Below are positions 26,035-34,532 of a stretch of 64,000 nucleotides of DNA, one piece after another; within the stretch, counting starts at the first letter, position 1; every line of letters starts with the position of its first letter. Below the pieces are notes generated by a model. It did no database searches, was not told where the DNA came from, and worked only from the letters and a program-made list of their open reading frames with translations. Source of the DNA: Pollutimonas harenae (GTDB lineage: Bacteria; Pseudomonadota; Gammaproteobacteria; Burkholderiales; Burkholderiaceae_B). Location: NCBI RefSeq assembly GCF_004153685.1, contig NZ_SDQD01000002.1:62001-126000 (forward strand), in the 5' to 3' direction. A program made the translations under genes and the position numbers.

Positions 26035-26922
26035 ATGGCAAAGGTAGGATTCATTGGTTTGGGCATCATGGGCGCGCCTATGGCGCTGAATTTGCTGAAA
26101 GGTGGGCATCAGCTTTTTGCACACAGCCACAAGGCTCCGTCGGCAGAGCTGATCGATAACGGTGCCGTAGCGTGCGGTTCAAGTCAGGAAGTAGCCCAGA
26201 AGGCCGATATCATTATTTTGATGCTGCCCGACACGCCCCAGGTCGATGAGGTGCTATTTGGCGAAAATGGCGTGGCCAGTGGTCTGCGCGGGGGCCAGAT
26301 AGTGGTCGACATGAGCTCTATTTCGCCCATCGCCACCAAAGAGTTCGCTGAAAAAATCAATGCGCTCGATTGCCAATATCTGGACGCGCCGGTGTCGGGT
26401 GGCGAAGTGGGCGCAAAGGCAGGCTCCCTGACGATTATGGTGGGTGGTCCTGAAAAGGCCTTTGAACAGGTCCGGCCTTTATTCGAGCTGATGGGAAAGA
26501 ACATCACCCTTATAGGCGGCAACGGTGATGGGCAAACAACCAAGGTGGCCAACCAGATAATTGTCGCCTTGAATATCCAGGCGGTGGCCGAAGCATTGCT
26601 GTTTGCCTCACGTGCTGGGGCTGATCCGGCCAAGGTACGGCAGGCATTAATGGGCGGGTTCGCATCTTCGCGTATTCTTGAAGTTCATGGCGAACGTATG
26701 ATCAAGCGCACCTTCGACCCCGGTTTCCGCATCGAGCTGCACCAGAAAGATCTTAATCTTGCCTTGGTAGGAGCCAGGGCTCTGGGGGTTTCACTACCCA
26801 ATACAGCAGGAGCCCAGGAGCTGATGAATGCATGTGCCGCCAATGGCATGAGCAAGCTGGATCACTCGGCCCTGTGCAGGGCCATAGAACTGCTGGCCAA
26901 TCACGAAATCGCCGGCGCCTGA
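26035..26922 (+). CDS. garR: 2-hydroxy-3-oxopropionate (tartronate semialdehyde) reductase
   Basis: A 295-residue beta-hydroxyacid dehydrogenase. Cofactor site GFIGLGIMGAPMALNLLKGG; substrate site YLDAPVSGGEVGAKAGSLTIMVGG; catalytic lysine in GDGQTTKVANQIIV; C-terminal FRIELHQKDLNLAL. It closely matches GarR/GlxR, which reduces tartronate semialdehyde to D-glycerate in glyoxylate and aldarate breakdown. No glyoxylate carboligase is in the window. It is convergent with ltnD, another member of the same superfamily. Confidence 0.9.
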   Translation: MAKVGFIGLGIMGAPMALNLLKGGHQLFAHSHKAPSAELIDNGAVACGSSQEVAQKADIIILMLPDTPQVDEVLFGENGVASGLRGGQIVVDMSSISPIATKEFAEKINALDCQYLDAPVSGGEVGAKAGSLTIMVGGPEKAFEQVRPLFELMGKNITLIGGNGDGQTTKVANQIIVALNIQAVAEALLFASRAGADPAKVRQALMGGFASSRILEVHGERMIKRTFDPGFRIELHQKDLNLALVGARALGVSLPNTAGAQELMNACAANGMSKLDHSALCRAIELLANHEIAGA

Positions 26923-26985
26923 CATGTATTCAGCATTAGACTGCGGCGTGGCGTGGTGTCATCTGCCGCAGTGCCGGAACGAGCG

Positions 26986-27879
26986 TTACTCCTTATTCCG
27001 CTGGAAGCCGTTGTAGTACTGTACGACTGCAGAATCGTCTTTAAGTCCGAGGCCAGCGCCACTGGCGCCAAGAAAGCTTTGCAAGGCGGTGGCGGCCAGC
27101 GATGCAGGGAACTTAAGTTCGCGCGCAACATCCATCACGATGCCCAGGTCTTTCACGAAAATATCGACCGCGCTGGCCGAGGTATCAAAAGCACTGGCCA
27201 CCATGCGAGGGCCGCGATTGGACAGCATCCATGATCCGGCAGCGCTTTGGCTTACTACGTCAAATACAGCCTGAGGCTCCAGGCCTGCACGTTGCGCCAT
27301 GGCGATGGCTTCGCCTGCTGCTGCCAGATGCACGCCGCATAACAGCTGGTTGATGGTCTTGACCAAGGCACCCTGGCCCGGCTGGTTGCCCACCCGCTTC
27401 AGACGTGTGCCTATCTGAGTCAGCAGTGCGTGGCTGGCGTCCAGCGCTGCCTTGTCTCCCGAAGCCATGACAGTCAGGTCACCTTGCTTTGCGCCGACTT
27501 CTCCGCCGCTGACCGGCGCGTCAATAAAGGACCATCCATGTTCCCGGCAGCGCTCGCCTATGAACCTGGCCTCGGACGGCAGCATGGTTACACAGGAAAT
27601 GATGGTGAGTCCTGCTGCTGCCGTTTCGTGCAGTCCTCCTGGCCCGAATATGACTTGTTCGGCCTGTTTGCCGTTCACGACAAAAATCACGATATGACTG
27701 GCATTGACTGCCGTGGCAGCGGCGCTGGTGCAGACGATGCCGCCAATTTCTTTGAGGTGTTCCAGCGGCTCAGGATTGATGTCGTAAGCCTGTACGCGGA
27801 AAGCGTCCTGTACCATTCGCCTGGCTACATGCCGTCCCATTACACCCAGGCCGACGAATCCAATGGTTTGTTGTGTCAT
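26986..27879 (-). CDS. ltnD: L-threonate dehydrogenase-like enzyme
   Basis: A 297-residue beta-hydroxyacid dehydrogenase. It has GFVGLGVMGRHVARRM, the substrate motif DAPVSGGEVGAKQGDLTVMASG and the catalytic lysine in GQGALVKTINQLLCGVHL. Position in a DenD/OtnI/OtnK/OtnC operon points to LtnD, which oxidises L-threonate at C2 to 2-oxo-L-threonate. It is the last gene of the operon. The start at 27879 is favoured by a GAG 7 bases upstream. By sequence alone it could be another beta-hydroxyacid dehydrogenase. Confidence 0.85.
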   Translation of the reverse strand: MTQQTIGFVGLGVMGRHVARRMVQDAFRVQAYDINPEPLEHLKEIGGIVCTSAAATAVNASHIVIFVVNGKQAEQVIFGPGGLHETAAAGLTIISCVTMLPSEARFIGERCREHGWSFIDAPVSGGEVGAKQGDLTVMASGDKAALDASHALLTQIGTRLKRVGNQPGQGALVKTINQLLCGVHLAAAGEAIAMAQRAGLEPQAVFDVVSQSAAGSWMLSNRGPRMVASAFDTSASAVDIFVKDLGIVMDVARELKFPASLAATALQSFLGASGAGLGLKDDSAVVQYYNGFQRNKE

Positions 27880-27940
27880 GTTGTCTCGCATTAATTAGAG
27901 GAAAGGCAGCCGCTGTGGCGGCCTGGTTATTTGAATGTAC

Positions 27941-28723
27941 TTATGCTTTCGTCATTGTGTGCAGCCACCCCAGACCGTCCAGCGTGCCTTTCGCAGGTCT
28001 GTACTCGCAGCCTACCCAACCCTTGTAGTCCAGCTCATCCAGCAGCTTGAATAGGTAGGTATAGTTCACCTCGCCGGTATCAGGCTCGTGACGATCGGGT
28101 ACGCCGGCTATCTGAATATGTCCGACGTTTGGCTGAAATTTCCGAAAAGTCATGGCGATATCTCCCTCCATGATCTGCACATGGTAGAAATCCATTTGCA
28201 CCTTGAGATTGGCGGCAGCAACCTGATCCACAATGGCGTGAGCCTGGTCCTGGCGGGACAAGAAATAATGGGGCATGTCGCGACTATTGATGGGCTCAAT
28301 CAATACCGTAATGCCATGCAGTGCGCATTGGGCGGCGGCGTATTCAAGGCGAGTCAGGAAGATGTCATGGTATTGCTGTTTTTGGGCGGCGTCGGGTATC
28401 AGGCCTGCCATCACATGCACACTGGGCGTGCCCAGGGCCTGAGCGTAGGCAATAGCCTGGTCGACGCTGCGCCGGAACTCATCATCACGGCCAGGCAGTG
28501 ATGCGATTCCCCGTTCGCCTGCAGCCCAGTCTCCGGGAGGCAGATTGAACAGCGCGTTTTTCAACTGATGATCTGCCAATCGTGCGGCAAGATCAGAGGT
28601 GGAATATTCGTAGGGAAATAGAAATTCCACGGCGTCAAAACCAGCCTCGCGTGCCGCCTCAAATCGATCAGGAAAGGGCACTTCGTTGAACATCATGGTG
28701 ATATTGGCGGCAAACTTTGGCAT
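27941..28723 (-). CDS. otnI: 2-oxo-tetronate isomerase (hydroxypyruvate isomerase family)
   Basis: A 260-residue TIM-barrel protein of the Hyi family: KFAANITMMFNEVPFPDRFEAAREAGFDAVEFLFPYE at the start, VLIEPINSRDMPHYFL with a metal-binding Glu, VQMDFYHVQIMEGD, HIQIAGVPDRHEPDTGEVNY and GWVGCEYRP. OtnI interconverts 2-oxo-tetronate and 3-oxo-tetronate so that the kinase can act. The neighbours denD, otnK and otnC make this role more likely than plain hydroxypyruvate isomerisation. The SD AAGGAAG precedes the ATG. Confidence 0.9.
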   Translation of the reverse strand: MPKFAANITMMFNEVPFPDRFEAAREAGFDAVEFLFPYEYSTSDLAARLADHQLKNALFNLPPGDWAAGERGIASLPGRDDEFRRSVDQAIAYAQALGTPSVHVMAGLIPDAAQKQQYHDIFLTRLEYAAAQCALHGITVLIEPINSRDMPHYFLSRQDQAHAIVDQVAAANLKVQMDFYHVQIMEGDIAMTFRKFQPNVGHIQIAGVPDRHEPDTGEVNYTYLFKLLDELDYKGWVGCEYRPAKGTLDGLGWLHTMTKA

Positions 28724-28789
28724 GTTCTTCCTTGGTAATCAATCAGGCTTCCTGTCTTGATGTACTTGCTGCACCTCAAGCTCAAAGAC

Positions 28790-29422
28790 TCAGGATTTGA
28801 ACAAGGTGTGGAGCTCTGCTATCTGTTCTTCGGTCAGTACCCTGGGGTTATGGCCTTGCAGCAGGAGGAACAATTTGGCGGTTTCTTCCAGCTCTTCAAT
28901 GGCGTATACAGCTGCTTCCAGCGTTTTGCCCGATACTACTGGACCATGGTTGGCCAGCAAGACCGCACTGTGCTTGGCGGCGAGCCCGTGGATGGCTCCG
29001 GCTAGGTCTGGGTCGCCAGGGCGGTGGTAAGGTATCAGTGGCAACTGGCCTATTTTCATGACGAAGTAGGGTGTAAGCGGTGGTATGCAGCTATGGTGAT
29101 CCAGATTGGACATGCACGATACCGCGGCAGAATGGGTGGAGTGCAGGTGCACAATAGCTCCGGCCTGACTGCGTGCATCGTACATGGCACGATGCAGGAA
29201 CGCCTCTTTGGATGGCGCATCACCCGACAACAAGGTGCCGTTGTCATCCATTTTGGAAATTCTGGCGGGGTCCAGTGTGCCCAGGCAACTATTGGTAGGC
29301 GTCAGCAGCCAGCCGTCGTCAGTACGCACGCTGATATTGCCGCTGCTGCCTGCGGTCAGGCCGCGCTGATACAAGGAGGCGCCCAGAATGCAGATGTGTT
29401 CTCGTAGGAGTGATTCGTTCAT
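28790..29422 (-). CDS. otnC: 3-oxo-tetronate 4-phosphate decarboxylase (class II aldolase family)
   Basis: A 210-residue class II aldolase-fold enzyme. It has GLTAGSSGNISVRTDDGWLLTP, the zinc-binding histidines in IVHLHSTHSAAVSC and a later histidine in LLANHGPVVSG. OtnC decarboxylates 3-oxo-tetronate 4-phosphate to dihydroxyacetone phosphate. The start at 29422 is fixed by GGAG 8 bases upstream and by the ATGA overlap with the kinase gene, so the kinase and decarboxylase are translationally coupled. Confidence 0.9.
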   Translation of the reverse strand: MNESLLREHICILGASLYQRGLTAGSSGNISVRTDDGWLLTPTNSCLGTLDPARISKMDDNGTLLSGDAPSKEAFLHRAMYDARSQAGAIVHLHSTHSAAVSCMSNLDHHSCIPPLTPYFVMKIGQLPLIPYHRPGDPDLAGAIHGLAAKHSAVLLANHGPVVSGKTLEAAVYAIEELEETAKLFLLLQGHNPRVLTEEQIAELHTLFKS

Positions 29423-30705
29423 GGCAACAAGCTCCATGCCTTGCTGAAAAAATCCACATTGCCAAAATTGCCTGATTTCAATGCCAGCGATATAGGTGTG
29501 CCGTCAAGACTGACGGTCCAGGGTACGCCGGGGTCGATTTGAGGGCCTATGCGCAAACTGCTTATTTTTAACGCAGTGACTACGGCACCCGACGTTTCGC
29601 CGCCCGCAACAATCAGTTGGCGTACACCCTGCGCAACGAGCTTTTGTGCCACAGCAGCGAGAGCGGCTTCGACCAGAGCGCCGGCGCGTTCCGTGCCCAG
29701 GGCCTCTTGTATGGCTTTGACGCGAATGGCAGAGGCAGTTGCGTAGACCACGACAGGCCCTTGCGGCAGTAGTGGGGCAGCCCACGCCATTGCGGCCTGT
29801 ACGGCGTCATCCAGTGCGTGGTCGCTGCCTGTCAGGGTTAGCGGGTCTATGGCATATGAAGGTACGCCTTTTTTGGCGATATCGGCTAGCTGAGCTTGGG
29901 AGGCCTGTGAGCAACTCCCGCACACGATCGCTCGCAAACCCGGTGTGGGTGGCAGGCTGGTAGCCGCATCCTGCCGTGTCAGCAAACCCTGCTCACGGAA
30001 ATTTTGCGGTAAACCCAATGCCACCCCGGAACCCGCCGTCAGCAGAGGCAGGTCGGCGCAGGCCTGGCCTATTTGCATCAGATCTTCGTTGGAGGTTGCA
30101 TCGATGACAGCGATCTGGATGCCGTCAGCCTTGATTTGTGCAATACGCTGGCGTATGGCTTGTACGCCCGCCTTGACGATCTGGTGACCGATCAACCCTA
30201 CCCGGCTGCTTGTTTGCCGTTGCAGCACTCTAACCAGGTTGGAGTCTGTCATGGGTGTGAGCGGATGATGGCGCATGCCGCTTTCTTCCAGCAGCATATC
30301 GCCTACGAACAAGTATCCATTGAAAATAGTCCGGCCATTTTCGGGGAATGCTGGACAGGCAATGGTAAAGGGGGTGTCCAGCGCTTGCATGAGTGCATCG
30401 GTGACTGGCCCAATATTGCCCTGATCGGTGGAGTCAAAGGTCGAGCAATATTTAAAGTAGATTTGCCTGCAACCGGCTGAGCGTAGCCACTTCAGTGCGG
30501 CCAGAGAATCTGTTACGGCTTCTTGAGCCGGGTTGGTGCGCGACTTCAGGGCGATGACGACAGCATCAGCATCGATATTCGAGGGTAGCGGGCCCTGCGG
30601 GATGCCTATGATCTGTACCGTTTTCATTCCGCCTTGGACCAACATGCCGGCCAAGTCGGTTGCACCAGTGAAGTCGTCGGCGATGCATCCGAGCATAATA
30701 CTCAT
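29419..30705 (-). CDS. otnK: 3-oxo-tetronate kinase (DUF1537 family)
   Basis: A 428-residue four-carbon sugar-acid kinase. The N-terminal substrate-binding domain begins GCIADDFTGATDLAGMLVQGG and includes FKYCSTFDSTDQGNIGPVTDAL; the C-terminal nucleotide-binding domain carries QLIVAGGETSGAVVTAL. OtnK phosphorylates 3-oxo-tetronate at O4. It overlaps denD (ATGA at its start) and otnC (ATGA at its end), giving a tightly coupled denD-otnK-otnC core. Confidence 0.92.
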   Translation of the reverse strand: MSIMLGCIADDFTGATDLAGMLVQGGMKTVQIIGIPQGPLPSNIDADAVVIALKSRTNPAQEAVTDSLAALKWLRSAGCRQIYFKYCSTFDSTDQGNIGPVTDALMQALDTPFTIACPAFPENGRTIFNGYLFVGDMLLEESGMRHHPLTPMTDSNLVRVLQRQTSSRVGLIGHQIVKAGVQAIRQRIAQIKADGIQIAVIDATSNEDLMQIGQACADLPLLTAGSGVALGLPQNFREQGLLTRQDAATSLPPTPGLRAIVCGSCSQASQAQLADIAKKGVPSYAIDPLTLTGSDHALDDAVQAAMAWAAPLLPQGPVVVYATASAIRVKAIQEALGTERAGALVEAALAAVAQKLVAQGVRQLIVAGGETSGAVVTALKISSLRIGPQIDPGVPWTVSLDGTPISLALKSGNFGNVDFFSKAWSLLP

Positions 30706-31676
30706 GATGTTTGTTGATCGTGTATGTATGCCCGAATGATGCTGTCGTAATCCTCGTCTGAAGTAAAGCCCAATTCGGTGGCTCTTTGGGTGTCGAAGTC
30801 ACCTGGCCAGGAGTTGACAATGCGTTTAATGGCCTCGTCTTCCGTCCATTCGATGCGTTGAGCGACATCGACGCCCGCCACGCGTTCCAGCGCGGCGACC
30901 ATGTCACGTACCTTTACGGACAAGCCAGGCAATGAGATGGTGCGTGTGAAGCCGAATTTGCTGGCTTCCAGTTCGTGCCCATGAATCAGGTTGTTCACAG
31001 CCTGTTGGGGCGACATCAGCCACATGCGGGTGTCGCCATGAACAGGACACACGGCTGCTTGTCCCGCTAGCGGTTCGCGAATGATTCCACTGGCAAAGCT
31101 TGACGCCGCCTTGTTGGGCAGGCCAGGACGTACTGAGATGGTAGGCAGGCGCAGGGTGCGCCCATCAAGGTAGCCGCGGCGGCTGTAGTCGCTGATGAGA
31201 AGCTCGCACATGGCTTTTTGGGTGCCGTATGAACTTTGCGGTAGCGTAGCCATGGTGTCGGGAACGCTGGTGGGTAAAGGCCCGCCAAACACAGCGACTG
31301 AGCTGGTAAACACCATGCGTGGCCGAGTTTCCAGGGAGCGAATGCGTTCGAGCATGCTGCGGGTCGCGTCAAAGTTGACGGTCATGCCCAGATCGAACTC
31401 GGCTTCTGCCTGGCCGCTGACGATCGCAGCGAGATGAAAAATGCTGTCTGTATCGGGGGTGACGATGGACGCGATAGTTTGCGGGTCGGAAATGTTGCCG
31501 ACTACGGTATGGACGCGAGGATCGGAGATGCCGGTGACCGCAGTGACGTCGGCCAGGGTAATGCGGGAAATGGCTTCGGGCTTGCCGCTACGCCCAAGGA
31601 GCTTGCCATTTTTCAATAGCTGCCTGGCCAGTTTGTTACCCAAAAAACCAGCTGCCCCCGTGATGGCAATATGCAT
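30702..31676 (-). CDS. denD: D-erythronate dehydrogenase
   Basis: A 324-residue extended SDR. It has the NAD site GAAGFLGNKLARQL, DATRSMLERIRS, the Ser/Tyr/Lys catalytic set in VFTSSVAVFGG and SSYGTQKAMCELLI, and RLPTISVRPGLPNKAASSFASGIIREPL. This pattern matches DenD, which oxidises D-erythronate at C2 for breakdown by OtnI, OtnK and OtnC. It is the first gene of the operon, behind a consensus-like promoter and opposite a GntR regulator. Confidence 0.9.
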   Translation of the reverse strand: MHIAITGAAGFLGNKLARQLLKNGKLLGRSGKPEAISRITLADVTAVTGISDPRVHTVVGNISDPQTIASIVTPDTDSIFHLAAIVSGQAEAEFDLGMTVNFDATRSMLERIRSLETRPRMVFTSSVAVFGGPLPTSVPDTMATLPQSSYGTQKAMCELLISDYSRRGYLDGRTLRLPTISVRPGLPNKAASSFASGIIREPLAGQAAVCPVHGDTRMWLMSPQQAVNNLIHGHELEASKFGFTRTISLPGLSVKVRDMVAALERVAGVDVAQRIEWTEDEAIKRIVNSWPGDFDTQRATELGFTSDEDYDSIIRAYIHDQQTS

Positions 31677-31696
31677 ATTTTTAAGCCCGTAATGTT

Positions 31697-31707
31697 ATCA
31701 TACAAGT
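31697..31707. promoter_or_regulatory. Candidate GntR operator at the denD promoter
   Basis: On the minus strand this reads ACTTGTATGAT. The identical 11-mer occurs at 37155-37165 upstream of the ABC importer operon. It lies just after the predicted denD transcription start, a position suited to repression. TTGTATGAT-like elements are common targets of FCD-type GntR regulators; here the assignment is inference. Confidence 0.55.
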
Positions 31708-31717
31708 TTACAATTCC

Positions 31718-31746
31718 AGTTTATGGATTAATCTATATGCTGTCAA
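31718..31746 (-). promoter_or_regulatory. Promoter of the denD-otnK-otnC-otnI-ltnD operon
   Basis: On the minus strand a perfect -35 TTGACA (31746-31741) is followed after 17 bp by TAAACT (31723-31718), a 4/6 match to the -10 consensus. It faces denD, and the transcript start would be near 31711. Confidence 0.6.
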
Positions 31747-31830
31747 TACAACTTTGGGTGGCGTTGCTATGGGCCAGCCCGATGCCAAGTAACTGAGCAC
31801 TCCGGATAACAAGTCCACTGAAGGGCACTC

Positions 31831-32613
31831 ATGAATAAGGCGGAAATTTTGCCAAGCGAAAAATTGAAAAAAACAGATACGCTCGCCGATCGCGTAACTT
31901 ATATTCTGCTTACCGAAATCCGCGAAAATAAATTTCCGGCACACTCGCGTTTGCCGTCCGAGTCCGTCATGGCCAAGCGTTTTGGTGTCAGTCGAACAGT
32001 TATCCGCGAAGCGGTTTCACGCCTGAAAGCCGAAGGCCTGGTAGACACCCGACAGGGGAGCGGAACCAGTGTCCTGGAGCCCAACACCGCCACGCCTTTT
32101 CGCCTCGATGCGCATACGCAAGACTCATTGCAAGCGGTATTGCGCGTGATTGAATTACGCCGTGGTGTCGAGGCTGAAATGGCTGCCCTGGCTGCCGAGC
32201 GCCGCAGTGCTGCACAGTTTGCACGGATCAAGAAAGCCTTCAATGCCATCAGGAAAGCAGAGCGTGCCGGTCGTGATGGCGTCGATGAAGATCTTGCGTT
32301 TCATACGGAAATTTCCCAGGCCTGCGGCAATCCTTTGTACACCTCCTTGTTGTCTTATTTAAGTCTGTATTTGCATACTGCCATTGTGGTGACACGAGCC
32401 AACGAAGCTCAGCGCGACGACTTCAGCAGACAGGTGCACGAAGAGCACACAGCCATCATGGAGGCGATCTTCCGCAAAGACCCTGCAGCCGCTCGCGCAG
32501 CAGCGTTGCGGCACATGGAGGGCGCCGTCAGCCGCTTAAGAGCGATTGACGCCGCTTCCTGGACCGCCCCCATGGATGAGGCTGCGCGACGCCTGAACCG
32601 CATGCGTGAATGA
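31831..32613 (+). CDS. GntR-family (FCD) transcriptional regulator
   Basis: A 260-residue FadR-subfamily regulator. The N-terminal winged helix includes ADRVTYILLTEIRENKFPAHSRLPSESVMAKRFGVSRTVIREAVSRLKAEGLVDTRQGSGTSV; the C-terminal all-helical FCD domain carries the metal-binding pattern DLAFHTEISQACGNP and VHEEHTAIMEAIFRKD. It is divergent from denD and adjacent to the importer genes, so it is the obvious candidate to control both. The effector is probably erythronate, threonate or an oxidised derivative, by inference. Confidence 0.92.
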   Translation: MNKAEILPSEKLKKTDTLADRVTYILLTEIRENKFPAHSRLPSESVMAKRFGVSRTVIREAVSRLKAEGLVDTRQGSGTSVLEPNTATPFRLDAHTQDSLQAVLRVIELRRGVEAEMAALAAERRSAAQFARIKKAFNAIRKAERAGRDGVDEDLAFHTEISQACGNPLYTSLLSYLSLYLHTAIVVTRANEAQRDDFSRQVHEEHTAIMEAIFRKDPAAARAAALRHMEGAVSRLRAIDAASWTAPMDEAARRLNRMRE

Positions 32614-32621
32614 GCGCCCGC

Positions 32622-33539
32622 TTATTCCTTGACGGCGCCCGTCATGCCTGAAACATAATATTCAACAAAGAATGAGTACACGATCGCCACTGGCACCGAG
32701 CCGAGCAGAGCGCCAGCCATCAGTTGTCCCCAGTGGTAGACGTCTCCCTCTACCAGCTCGGTGACGACGCCGACCGGTACGGTCTTGATTTCGGACGATG
32801 AAACAAAAGTCAGTGCATAAATGAATTCGTTCCAGGACAGGGTGAACGCAAATATCCCTGCCGATATCAAGCCCGGGACAGCCAGCGGCAAAATAATCTT
32901 GACCAGAATCTGCCAGCGTGTGGCCCCATCTATGAGTGCGCACTCTTCGAGTTCGTAGGGGATGGACCGAAAATACCCCATCAATAGCCAGGTACAAAAT
33001 GGAATCAGGAAGGTGGGGTAGGTAAGAATTAATGCCCAACGCGTATCGAACAGGCCCAGTTTGAAAACAATAGAGGCGAGAGGAATGAAAAGAATGGAAG
33101 GTGGCACCAGATAGGCAAAGAAAATGGCAAAGCCCACCTGTTTGGAGCCCTGGAATCTCAGGCGTTCGATTGCATAGGCACCGAAAACACTGGCTGCCAG
33201 TGATAAGAACGTGGCAACCACCGAGATAATGACGGTATTAATGAGCCAGTCAGTAAACGGCGTATTAAACAATAAGTCTTTGAAGTGTTGCAGAGTTGGT
33301 GCAATGACCCAAAAAGGATTGTTGCTGCTCAACAGCATTTCGGAGTTCGGCTTGATGGCCGTCATTGCCATCCAGTAGAACGGAAACAGCAGGATAAAGA
33401 CCAGTATGCCCAGCGGAATATAAATGGTGACCCAGCGACGTGGCAAGCTCTGCAAATAATCCATACCGTGGGTTTCTTGCTTGTCTTGCTCGTCTTTTTT
33501 CTTGTTGGCGCGCAGGCCGCGCTTGTTTGTCTGGCTCAT
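32622..33539 (-). CDS. Sugar-type ABC transporter permease, MalG-like
   Basis: A 305-residue permease with six predicted membrane segments. The N-terminus is long, charged and lysine-rich (NKRGLRANKKKDEQDKQE), and the EAA loop reads EECALIDGATRWQILVKIILPLAVPG. This is the MalG/UgpE (CUT1) type, which forms a heterodimer with the MalF-like partner. It overlaps that partner gene by 4 bp. It is the last gene of the importer operon and ends 8 bp after the convergent GntR gene's stop codon. Confidence 0.92.
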   Translation of the reverse strand: MSQTNKRGLRANKKKDEQDKQETHGMDYLQSLPRRWVTIYIPLGILVFILLFPFYWMAMTAIKPNSEMLLSSNNPFWVIAPTLQHFKDLLFNTPFTDWLINTVIISVVATFLSLAASVFGAYAIERLRFQGSKQVGFAIFFAYLVPPSILFIPLASIVFKLGLFDTRWALILTYPTFLIPFCTWLLMGYFRSIPYELEECALIDGATRWQILVKIILPLAVPGLISAGIFAFTLSWNEFIYALTFVSSSEIKTVPVGVVTELVEGDVYHWGQLMAGALLGSVPVAIVYSFFVEYYVSGMTGAVKE

Positions 33540-34438
33540 TTGTCACCTCCACGCTGCCAGGCTTGGCGCTGCAGCCCAAAATACGAAAACATGATGGACG
33601 CCAATAGGAATGGGATCATCATGATGGCCAATGCAGAGCCCTCGCCCAACGCTCCGCCGGGGATGGCCCGCTGGAAAGACAGGGTGGTCATGAGGTGGGT
33701 GGCATTAAGTGGCCCGCCTCGGGTCAGCACATAAATCAGTTGGAAGTCGGTGAAAGTGAAGAGCACCGAGAATGTCATGACGACAGCGATAATGGGGGTC
33801 AACAGCGGCAGGGTTACGTAGCGAAATTGCTGCCACGGAGAGACGCCGTCGATCGAGGCTGCCTCGTAAAGTGCAGGTGAAATGGTTTGCAGCCCGGCCA
33901 GCAAAGTAATGGCGACAAAGGGAATGCCTCGCCAGATATTGGCCGCGATTGTGGAAAAGCGTGCATTCCATGGATCGCCCAGGAAATTGATGTACTCGTC
34001 GATAAGGCCCAGCTTCATCAATGTCCAGCTGATAATGGAAAATTGAGCGTCGTAAATCCACCAGAATGCCAGTGCCGAAAGCGCTGTAGGCACAATCCAG
34101 GGTAGCAGGACAATTGAGCGGAAGAGTGATTTGAACGGCAGGTTTTTGTTCAGCAAGAGCGCCAGCCATAAGCCCAGGCCGAACTTCACAATGCTGGCTA
34201 CCGTGGTATAGAAAATAGTGTTGAAGAGGGCGAGTTGTGTAACGGGATCGCCGATCAGGTATAAATAATTATCGAGACCTATCCATTGGCCCGACGAACC
34301 CAGGTCGGTATCGGTAAAGCCCAGCCATACGCCCAGTCCCAGCGGATACGTCAGGAAAAGCAGCAGCAGTATCGCAGAGGGCAACATAAACAATATGCCC
34401 AGCACATTACTATTATTCAACTTGCGCGACAGCAACAT
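33536..34438 (-). CDS. Sugar-type ABC transporter permease, MalF-like
   Basis: A 300-residue permease with six predicted membrane segments. Its EAA loop is YEAASIDGVSPWQQFRYVTLPLLTP, as in MalF/UgpA (CUT1) proteins. The ATG at 34438 follows a strong GGGGGG SD about 5 bases upstream; an in-frame ATG at 34477 has none. It is coupled by a 4-bp overlap to the MalG-like gene and follows the binding-protein gene, with a small intercistronic hairpin at 34504-34519. Confidence 0.92.
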   Translation of the reverse strand: MLLSRKLNNSNVLGILFMLPSAILLLLFLTYPLGLGVWLGFTDTDLGSSGQWIGLDNYLYLIGDPVTQLALFNTIFYTTVASIVKFGLGLWLALLLNKNLPFKSLFRSIVLLPWIVPTALSALAFWWIYDAQFSIISWTLMKLGLIDEYINFLGDPWNARFSTIAANIWRGIPFVAITLLAGLQTISPALYEAASIDGVSPWQQFRYVTLPLLTPIIAVVMTFSVLFTFTDFQLIYVLTRGGPLNATHLMTTLSFQRAIPGGALGEGSALAIMMIPFLLASIMFSYFGLQRQAWQRGGDK

Positions 34439-34532
34439 TGTTGCCCCCCAAAATGAGAGCCGGGGGCGACGGGTCATGTAAGTGGCCCGTCACCCAGCGG
34501 TTCAGGTTTTAATCAACCTCAGTGCGACGCCG